From Mya arenaria (lineage: Eukaryota > Mollusca > Bivalvia > Myida > Myidae), in contig NC_069136.1 of assembly GCF_026914265.1 (NCBI RefSeq), positions 25,060,701 through 25,124,700 of the forward strand: DNA of 64,000 nucleotides, in the 5' to 3' direction. The position numbers were made by a program, and so were the translations under genes. Numbering within the stretch: position 1 is the first letter of the stretch; each line of letters opens with the position of its first letter. The notes below the pieces were generated by a model. It was not told the DNA's origin and ran no database searches. It saw only the letters and a list, made by a program, of their open reading frames with translations. Below are positions 56,628 through 64,000 of this stretch, piece by piece.

Positions 56628-59546
56628 TCAGTCGTCACTTTTTCTTTTTAATCGTTTTAACAAGTCAACCAGATTAATCGACGAATCTTTGTACACCGCG
56701 AAAATTGTTTTGCGGAGGACCGACAAATACGGCTTTCTACTTCTTCGTTTCCATTCGTACAGCATGTGGTAAATAAACACGTCCCTCGATTCCCTACTAT
56801 GGTCTCTTTGTAACGTTTCCATTGTTGGTTGTGGTATACCAAGCTCAACGCCAAAAAGCCAGATGGCTTTGCTACTTCCAAGCCTCCTAGCAATAACAGA
56901 TAGTTCACTATCTTCTGGCACTCTATCTAATTCTACTCCTTCGTCTTGCTCTTTTGACTTTCTCATATCTTCCAACGCATCTTTGTACCAATTCCCAAGA
57001 ATATCCGCTTTTGTGATAATATGCGCCTCGCCAAGTGCATGATGGTCACTGCAAATCTTTTTGTCTTCAATGATGAAATCATTAACCCTAAACAGGCCAT
57101 GTTTGTGCGTGGTCAACTTTGGGCACTGCACATACTCTTCGAAGGGTATGGGGTTTTCGACTGATCGCGCTTGCGGCACAAGTCTATAAATAGCCATGAT
57201 ATGTTTGTGTAATGTTCTTCGAACTGTTTGACATGTGTATGCATCTATTTCTTCCTCCGAATCATCTTGAAACATGAAAGCAGTTTTGGCGTAAATATTG
57301 TGATCTTGATACCAGAGTCGTAACTGCGAGAGGGGTGATGTCTTGAATACTGCGATTCCATTAAACAGCAGCGTCTGCTCATTTGCGCCTATTTTACATT
57401 TAGCAATTTCCCAAGTACGAATGCTAGCTGCAAGAAGTCGGTGAAAGACAGCTGGAGGCATAAATTTGTCGTTAAAAACAAAGCATAATGCTGGGGTTGT
57501 GAACCAGTTGCTCGGATTCTTTAACTCATTCAATGTAATTTTATCCGGCATAGCTTTAAGCTGACAAGGTACAATGTAACAATCTAACATTTTTACATTA
57601 TAGGTGACAAGTTCGAGTTTGTCTCTGTCTAAATTGACATCGAATTCTCCCTTCTCAGAAGCATATCTTGACATTTCCTCTTCATTGTCTTCATACATTT
57701 CTAAAAGTACTGGTTTGGCCAAGATGTTGAGGTGTTCCATGTACTTCACTACTATATCCCCGTGTGCTCGAACATTTTTCGGGCTCCGTTCAATAATTTC
57801 TTCCAAAAGCTTCGGCTTTATGATAGCTAACTCCCTGTACTCCTTTCGAAGTGCCGTATTATCCGATTTCCCATGCTTGTGTGTTATAAAGCACTTAAAC
57901 GCGTCAATAATCCACTGTGGAGAAATGACAATGTTGTCTTTCAACTCATCTGTATTAAAATAAAGAATATTTCCAAACATATGTTCAATCTGAAGAAACA
58001 GGCGTAGTTGATCCTCGTCAACAGGCATAACATTCTCTTGGTTAGCCTTTTGTATTTCACAAAATGTTACGACCTCTTTGCCATTTGCGCGCATAGCGTC
58101 TAACGCCTTTTCCAGTTGTACAAAGCTTGTGGGATATTTTTCATTCCAGTAAGGTTGTTTTTCTGCAATTTGTTGCACTTCATCCCTTATTTGATGGTAG
58201 ACTGGGTCTTCAGGCTCAACGTCATTTACCAGGAATTTCTTGTCATGTACATGTTGCAACACTGGTGTATCCACAAAGGATTCCAAAGCCTTTTCAAAGA
58301 CCGCTTCCATTTTTTCTTCTTTCTGTTCCTCACAACATGCCATCAGATCTTTGTGAGTTCCAATCAAAATGATTGTTGGTTGAACACTATGATATTTGGC
58401 CTCAGTTGAACTGTACATATGTATGGAATTGAGCCAAAATCTCAAGGCATCTAGATACGTGAAGTCTTCATGAAACAAGCCAGACTGTGAGTATCCCTCT
58501 TCCACCTTACTATTCAAATCTTTAGTCATGTCCATGAGAAGTAAATAAATACAGCGGCTGTTTAGGAAGAAATGATGGAACGAATAGTAATGATTTTGTC
58601 CTGCAAAATCCCACACAGAAACGAATTGTTGTTTGCTGTTTGGTGGACTGTCCGATGTTTTTCCATAGTTTTCTGCACATGCCAAGTCGAACAATCTTTT
58701 TCCCAGTTCTTGTAGCAATTCCGCTGTCAGAACCTTATATTGTTGAGATCGCAGATTCTCTCTTACGCTAATCTCTGATGTATCTACCTTTTCAGATACA
58801 TCGTTTTGTGATTGTAACTTTTCTTTTGATTCAGCCTGTGTATTTTCCCTTGCTGGTGCATTGCCGTCCTCGTCATTTTGATTGTCAAACAAAGCATTCC
58901 TAATTCTATCCGCATATATAAACATTTCTGACCTATCTACTTGAATCCACTTATTACTGGTATCAGACTTACAAATATGAACATCGATTCCATCTGTACT
59001 TTGTGCGCCGGGAATTTTTCCATATTGAGATGCATCTAAATTGTCAACTAAATTATGAACAAGTAATGTTTTGCCGACTGACTGAATACCAACAACCATC
59101 AGTCGAATCCTTTGACGGTGTTCATATCCTTTAACTAAAGCCTTCGCATACAGATCAAATGCTTCATCATTTAAACATACTAATTTTACCTCTAATGGCC
59201 ACAGCATGTCTCTGTCCTCCAACAGTTCATACAACATCCTCACACGAAAGCGACGATGGTCATTATTTTTCAATGCTAATATTAAAAGCGTAACCATGTC
59301 GGGACCAAACATAGCGCCTGCTTTCTTGAGTATTGACTTAACTGATTTCCAGACAACTGTATAGTCATTTTCTGACAAAGCATCATCGTATCGTCGTATT
59401 TGTTCCAAAACTTTTTCTTCTAGCCTTTTAAGGCAGTTCACATTGGCATGATCTTTAAATTGTAGGAGTGTAGCTTCTCCGGTCTTAGCTAATTTCTCGG
59501 CTAATCTACGACGTCTTTCTTTTTCATCGTCCTGGCCTTCTGCCAT
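56628..59546 (-). CDS. Roco-family GTPase with C-terminal death-like domain, uninterrupted
   Basis: One open frame of 972 codons. Residues 1-140 are a charged helical region without obvious leucine-rich repeats. The Roc GTPase domain follows: P-loop GIQSVGKT (153-160), switch STDGIDV (183-189), an unusually long hydrophilic insert (about 205-305), G3 WDFAGQ (312-317) and G4 GTHKD (396-400). A COR-like region spans roughly 460-800 (VQLEKALD, IVISPQWIIDAF, MEHLNILA). The C-terminal 100 residues (LSVIARRLGSSKAIWLFGVELG, then MLYEWKRRS) look like a death domain. This order (Roc-COR-death) is known from invertebrate relatives of MFHAS1, DAPK1 and LRRK. Such proteins act in the cytosol as slow GTP-dependent, COR-dimerised switches linked to stress, inflammation or cell death. 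An acceptor (tatttgcag) at 59580 suggests a 5' non-coding exon upstream. The exact partner or pathway is unknown. Confidence 0.93.
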   Translation of the reverse strand: MAEGQDDEKERRRRLAEKLAKTGEATLLQFKDHANVNCLKRLEEKVLEQIRRYDDALSENDYTVVWKSVKSILKKAGAMFGPDMVTLLILALKNNDHRRFRVRMLYELLEDRDMLWPLEVKLVCLNDEAFDLYAKALVKGYEHRQRIRLMVVGIQSVGKTLLVHNLVDNLDASQYGKIPGAQSTDGIDVHICKSDTSNKWIQVDRSEMFIYADRIRNALFDNQNDEDGNAPARENTQAESKEKLQSQNDVSEKVDTSEISVRENLRSQQYKVLTAELLQELGKRLFDLACAENYGKTSDSPPNSKQQFVSVWDFAGQNHYYSFHHFFLNSRCIYLLLMDMTKDLNSKVEEGYSQSGLFHEDFTYLDALRFWLNSIHMYSSTEAKYHSVQPTIILIGTHKDLMACCEEQKEEKMEAVFEKALESFVDTPVLQHVHDKKFLVNDVEPEDPVYHQIRDEVQQIAEKQPYWNEKYPTSFVQLEKALDAMRANGKEVVTFCEIQKANQENVMPVDEDQLRLFLQIEHMFGNILYFNTDELKDNIVISPQWIIDAFKCFITHKHGKSDNTALRKEYRELAIIKPKLLEEIIERSPKNVRAHGDIVVKYMEHLNILAKPVLLEMYEDNEEEMSRYASEKGEFDVNLDRDKLELVTYNVKMLDCYIVPCQLKAMPDKITLNELKNPSNWFTTPALCFVFNDKFMPPAVFHRLLAASIRTWEIAKCKIGANEQTLLFNGIAVFKTSPLSQLRLWYQDHNIYAKTAFMFQDDSEEEIDAYTCQTVRRTLHKHIMAIYRLVPQARSVENPIPFEEYVQCPKLTTHKHGLFRVNDFIIEDKKICSDHHALGEAHIITKADILGNWYKDALEDMRKSKEQDEGVELDRVPEDSELSVIARRLGSSKAIWLFGVELGIPQPTMETLQRDHSRESRDVFIYHMLYEWKRRSRKPYLSVLRKTIFAVYKDSSINLVDLLKRLKRKSDD

Positions 59547-59578
59547 GATTATACCTTGAAGCTGATGGTTTCCTTAAA

Positions 59579-59592
59579 TCTGCAAATAGAAA
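59579..59592 (-). promoter_or_regulatory. Predicted 3' splice site in the Roco 5' UTR
   Basis: Minus-strand tttctatttgcag lies 33 bases before the ATG with a good pyrimidine tract. It implies that the coding exon is preceded by at least one untranslated exon. Confidence 0.45.
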
Positions 59593-59599
59593 CGTACGT

Positions 59600-60660
59600 A
59601 GCTTTTATATACAACTATTTTTCGCGACACTAATAGAGTGTACTGAGTGTATAACATAAGTATTTTGTTCAAGAAGGTTGAAGTTAGACGGCTCTTAAAA
59701 TTTTACATAATATGTTCTGACTTACGTCGAATGTGATATATACAACCCAAAGAAATCAAAAATCGAGCATTAAGAAACAACACGTTTAATCGTAAAGAAT
59801 TGCAGTTTAACAACTTAATTGACATATGACGTTGTTGCTGACCCGCTGACTGAAACAGTCAGTTTTTTAAACATAAAATATTATTATGTTAATGGGGGGT
59901 GATGGGAGGGGGGGGGGGGGTCTGGCGGAGTTGCAATTTCTACAAATATGGTAACTCATTTTAATATGTTTCCGGTTACTCCTCAGAGTAACCGACGTTA
60001 TAGGCAGATTGAAATTAAATGAATTATAACCCAGGCCAAGTAAAGGTCACACGTTGTTTATCGCTCATCTGTATTTATACTGGCTAATTTTTCTTTGCTA
60101 TACAATCAATTCGCCCTAATGATCTTGCTGTCATAAAAACCAAGACGCTGTTCAGTCAAGGTGTGTTTCAGATTAAGCTATTAGTTTACAAAATAAATAA
60201 AAAAGTGATGCATATTATCTGATATATATATATATAAAAATCTTTACTGTATTGCTTTTCCAATAGTAAACTTTAAATGCTTATTCAGTTGCTGTTTGTT
60301 ACGTTTGATACTTCTTCCCATAATCGATTTTCGTTCAGTGGGTATTTGGCAGAATGCACGTGGTCATCGGCATGTAATTATATGATTATACGCTGTATTT
60401 GGTATTTAATAATGTCTTGAACCGAGTGACAATGTAAACAGATACAAGAAAGTGGATCTGAGTCGAAAAGATGCGCTTTGTAATTCAGGTATTTTAGTAC
60501 TTAAGCTTCCGCAAGGTGCCTCATTTCCGCCCAGGGTAGATTAATAATTAAGAAAATTCTTTTTAAAAATGAAAAATATGATAATGGAGTTGTATAATGC
60601 TTATTAATTTAGTTTGTTGTTGAATATGCCTCTGGTGTTGTTTTTGCTGATTTCCTTTTT
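59600..60660. other. Intergenic, between divergent loci
   Basis: Contains a G homopolymer (about 59908-59925) and a short TA run (60221-60236). Any Roco promoter should lie here; no convincing core-promoter motif was identified. Confidence 0.4.
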
Positions 60661-60714
60661 GTATTTCTAATTAACACGTCTGAAATGGGTTTACGCGCGC
60701 AAGGGTCGAAACGG

Positions 60715-60861
60715 TGACGTCAGAGACGGAGCCGGCCATGCAGACCGAGCACAGGGTCATGAATTCCTCGTCGGGTGGACCTTCAAGATGATGCACCCCA
60801 CAGACTCAGCTGTTACTGTTACTGTCACAAACACCCACACACTGGAGATTGACATGCCGTG
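60715..60861 (+). CDS. Orphan exon-like segment ending in a stop
   Basis: The GC content is higher than the surroundings. One frame reads NGDVRDGAGHADRAQ, then GHEFLVGWTFKMMHPTDS, then AVTVTVTNTHTLEIDMP and stops. The GHEF...TVTVT pattern faintly recalls the N-terminal domain of IgGFc-binding proteins, but this is a guess. The only upstream AG (cgcgcaag) lacks a pyrimidine tract. It may be a relic exon. Confidence 0.25.
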
Positions 60862-61035
60862 ATCAACCGGGCACCGTGGAGCTAGCTATTGGTAGCCTAA
60901 GAGCAAGGGTTACAGATATATATGTCACCAAACATTAAAAGCAACTTGGGAGACTTAGTCTCAGCTTCCATAAAATAAGTCATATTGGTTAATGCTATTG
61001 AATTTGCCCAATTGTTAGTTCCAAGAAAAGTATGC

Positions 61036-61173
61036 AATAAATAAATAAATGAATGAATGAATGAATGAATGAATGAATGAATGAATGAATGAATGAATGA
61101 ATGAATGAATGAATGAATGAATGAATAAATAATAAATAAAAATAAATAAATAAGAAATAAATAAATAAATATA

Positions 61174-61236
<63 letters not shown>

Positions 61237-61240
61237 ATGA
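61036..61240. repeat. GAAT and AAAT tetranucleotide microsatellites
   Basis: (gaat)n followed by (aaat)n with small interruptions. The minus-strand YLFI and HSFI peptides are artefacts. Confidence 0.97.
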
Positions 61241-61249
61241 CCAACAATT

Positions 61250-61735
61250 TAGAAGTCGCCTCGTAAAATAAACGCCTGGCCCTTTCGCACACACCGATAA
61301 TGAGCTTGAGCCTTTGTCTATAGGCCAATCACTTGTTGGCGTGAATATCGTAGGAGAATGCTCATTGGTATATGTCATAACTACCGTCTCTATGCAAAAA
61401 ACAACATTCTTGCAAAAATGAAATAGCTTTTGACCGTAGCAACGCTCGTCCTTTAAGGGTTCGGCACTTCAAATGGAAGGGGAAATACTAATTTGCCCAC
61501 CCCAACAGGCAGTCCACGTAACTTAATATTTTTGATAATTGCCTCCCAAACTCCTCATTTTGAGAAAAGGGCTTATCAGTCCATGAAATCACCATGAAAT
61601 TGAACCAGTCAATTAATCACCACTTAGCGTGCACCCTGCTGGGCTGTTTACTGTGTGTATCCAACAGATGTTCCTTGACCGTTATTGCAGTATGTGAACT
61701 AAATATTCTGGAATTGAGTGAGTCTTGGGTTTAGG
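61250..61735. other. Intergenic, nothing recognised
   Basis: No repeat family or gene was identified. Confidence 0.4.
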
Positions 61736-61741
61736 TTACAA

Positions 61742-62155
61742 ATGAATATCTACCAATACAGAAGAGGTATGTTGTCTTTTAATACTTTGATGCCCATTTC
61801 ACATTTATGACATATATTGTTGAATTATGTTTTATACATAAAAAAACCCATATGTTTGCGTTAAGTATTTTTAATTTACTGTTGTTGTGTTTCCTTTTGT
61901 TAAAAAGTAGAGCACAATTAAAATAACAAGAGATGGTTTAAATGTTATTCGCAATAAGGACATTAATAACAAAAATACCATATTAAAGTACATTTGATAA
62001 TATTAAAAAAAAAAATCCTCCAATAACCGCTGAATGTATTCAGTTGTTTATTTAGAATTGTTTTTCCCCCAGAAGATATCCTTTCGGTCAATGTAGTTGA
62101 TGATATGGCTGCCATTGATGTGTCACTGGCGTCCTTGCACATAGCTGAAATGCAG
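61742..62155 (+). CDS. 5' exons of an unrecognised gene
   Basis: Two small exons fit in phase with each other and with the large open block that starts at 62308. Exon 1 is 61742-61766 (ATG, MNIYQYRR, donor gag|gtatgt). Exon 2 is 62073-62155 (acceptor tttttcccccag; frame DILSVNVVDDMAAIDV then SLASLHIAEM; donor cag|gtaatt). The following acceptor is attatttcag at 62298-62307. The first junction rebuilds a Glu codon (G+AA). Three matching junctions make a host-type spliced gene likely. No domain is recognised. Confidence 0.5.
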
Positions 62156-62307
62156 GTAATTATTTATGCTATTTTGAGATATATCATTTTAATGTTTCAA
62201 ACATTTTTGCCTCTGGTGTAGTGAAAATATCCTAATAATTTCCAATTTCTATTATATATTTGTAATATTTGAGCAAGATAAACGACTTAAGAAATTCATT
62301 ATTTCAG

Positions 62308-63929
62308 GAAGATGACATAATTGCATCAGTTTCACAAACTATAGACAACTTGTCAGAAGAATCACATGATGATGGTGCAGAACGCATATATAATGTGTCA
62401 GATATGAATATCAGTATCATTGATTTACCAGTAAAGGGTACTGCCACATATGGAAAAGATACTCTTGAGGACTCGTTCATTTTACAAGTTCTAGGTGACT
62501 ATGATGATGCTGATGTACCTGAAAATGATGATGATGTGAAAGAAAGAGATTCACATCATTTGGAAGAAACACTCCATGATTTTGGGTTTCGGCAGAATGA
62601 AGCTCCTGCATTTTTGACTAAACATCCACCACCTGCAATTGGAATAGATGATGAAATTAAGAAACAGAAAGAAGTTCTCGATGATGTTTTAGTGAAGACA
62701 GACAGTGAAGAGAGAACTGACAAAATAATCTTTGCTCCAGACCACAAGATTGCTGCCAATCTATTTAAGTTAAGAGAAAGTCAGAAGAAGAATGAGCTAT
62801 TTTTACCAGAGTCTCCCTCGCTGCATCTGAGAAAATCTAAACTCACTATTTTGTGCAGTGCATATAAGGATGCAGGCATTCTTCATATACTGAAATACAT
62901 GCGGGATGAGGAGTTTCAAGAGTGGAAAATTGGAGCATATTGAAATGGCAACTAAGTACATAAGAAGGCTCTCAACTGCTCTCCACATTGTTTTATTCAT
63001 CCGTTATCTCCAAACACTCCCAACTGAACGAAAAGAAGCAATGAAAACGCGTATTCTACAAAACAGCTTAGATGAAAATGACCATGTGGAATTTGAGAAA
63101 TTTCTTTTGGATGGACGTTTAAGAAATGGGACATTTTCATTGCACTATGATATGATGAGTCATTGTGATATTGTCAGTGCAATAGCCTTTGCAGAGAGAC
63201 TGGGAGGAGAGACTGGATACACACTTTGCTCTTTAGCACCCCTGTGGAAGGAAGCAAAGTTAATCTTGCTCTTGATACCCAGAGGGAGATGGGCCATAAA
63301 CATGCTCTGAAAGCTTTCCGCTCTAGGTCCACCATGCCTTCAATTGTACCTAGAATGTCGCTTCTAGACACGATGAATGAAGTCCATGAAACAATCACAT
63401 CACAAAGAAAGGGCATACAACGAAGACTGTACAGAAAACACAAGCAGAACTGCTGGGAGTAAAGTCGTCAGACACTGATATCCGTTATGTAAAGAGAATT
63501 GTGAGTCTAATTCTCCGTCAGGGTGGAATATCTTTGACTGAAGATACCAATGTGTACATTGTATATGATGCAAGGAAAGTAGTGCTTCCAGATTCCATCT
63601 TAGACATGAAAACTGAAGAGATCGGTGCATATTTAATCAAACGTCATTTAGCAAGTTACGGTTTGTTTGGTTGTTCAAAATCGGACAAGCCACACATTGA
63701 ATCAGTACATGGCCCGAAGGAGCTTCTTCAAAAAGTAAAAGCATCAAAAGGAGTAACAATCAAAAGAACAGCGATTAAGCGGCCAGACACAAATAAAACA
63801 CTAAGAGAAAAGAAAGAAGAGAATCGCGTTAAAGATATAACGCGGGAAATGAAAAAAAATGACTGCTTATCATCTGTATCAGAAAGATATTCTCCTGAAA
63901 AATTGCCAGCATGTCGAAAACATCAATAG
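62308..63929 (+). pseudogene. Unrecognised gene body, coding potential interrupted
   Basis: Continues the frame of the exons at 61742-62155. The N-terminal part is acidic (SQTIDNLSEESHDDG, DYDDADVPENDDDV). Later parts have helical, basic protein-like composition (TKYIRRLSTALHIVLFIRYL; LRQGGISLTEDTNVYIVYD; a lysine-rich end with REKKEENRVKDITREMKK). The coding potential passes through all three frames in order, with about three breaks and no intron signals at them, so the copy is either decayed or affected by sequence errors. I do not recognise the family: no zinc finger, transposase triad or enzyme motif was seen. The gene may continue beyond the window edge. Confidence 0.5.
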
Positions 63930-64000
63930 AGAAAACTGTGAAAAATAGTTTGAGTCGAAAGATCTTATTCATCTGAACAAGAAGGCTTTTCCAAAAGATT

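Noticed and set aside
57604-58409. Plus-strand open frames opposite the Roco gene
   Set aside because: Antisense shadows of the 972-codon gene.
60897-61378. YLFIYLFI/HSFIHSFI open frames
   Set aside because: Translation of (aaat)n and (gaat)n microsatellites.

Overview
The window is AT-rich, gene-poor animal nuclear DNA. It has spliced genes with canonical GT/AG introns, abundant microsatellites and minisatellites, and several families of short palindromic DNA elements (MITEs) and tRNA-derived SINEs. The gene content (a secreted C1q-domain protein, a Roco GTPase with a C-terminal death-like domain, a cathepsin L-like protease) and the repeat style suggest a bivalve mollusc, probably a heterodont clam or mussel-like species. 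This is inference; no species marker was identified. No rRNA, intact tRNA gene, CRISPR array, retrovirus or LTR element was recognised.

Layout. 1-13.9 kb holds no convincing protein gene. It contains a GC-rich short satellite (1-625), ACT and GAT microsatellites, a diverging tandem array (about 2.4-10 kb) built on an exon-like core of about 100 bp with a 1.1 kb period in its centre, three copies of a 340 bp interspersed repeat, and SINE heads near 13 kb. 14-21 kb holds a tentative small two-pass membrane protein gene (minus strand, three exons, 15561-20842), whose introns carry a 28 bp minisatellite and several MITEs. 24.0-27.1 kb holds a complete three-exon C1q-domain gene (minus strand). 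29.5-30.3 kb is a 16 bp minisatellite. 32.3-42.9 kb holds a cathepsin L-like cysteine protease gene (minus strand). I could place eight coding exons by homology and intron phase. One intron uses a GC donor, and two introns hold long minisatellites (16 bp and 40 bp units). 43-47 kb is rich in a long hairpin MITE family, one copy of which is split by a SINE with a 12 bp target duplication. 56.6-59.6 kb holds the clearest gene, an uninterrupted 972-codon Roco GTPase gene (minus strand). 61.7-63.9 kb holds an unrecognised plus-strand gene with a plausible two-intron 5' end; its downstream coding potential moves between frames, so it is probably broken here.

How the genes relate. The C1q protein (secreted recognition lectin type), the cathepsin (secretory or lysosomal protease) and the Roco-death protein (intracellular signalling switch) belong to families often linked to innate immunity or digestion in molluscs. 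Nothing in the sequence shows that they act together. Most of the remaining DNA is repeats. Exon limits were worked out by hand from splice signals, phase and family alignment, so they are predictions.
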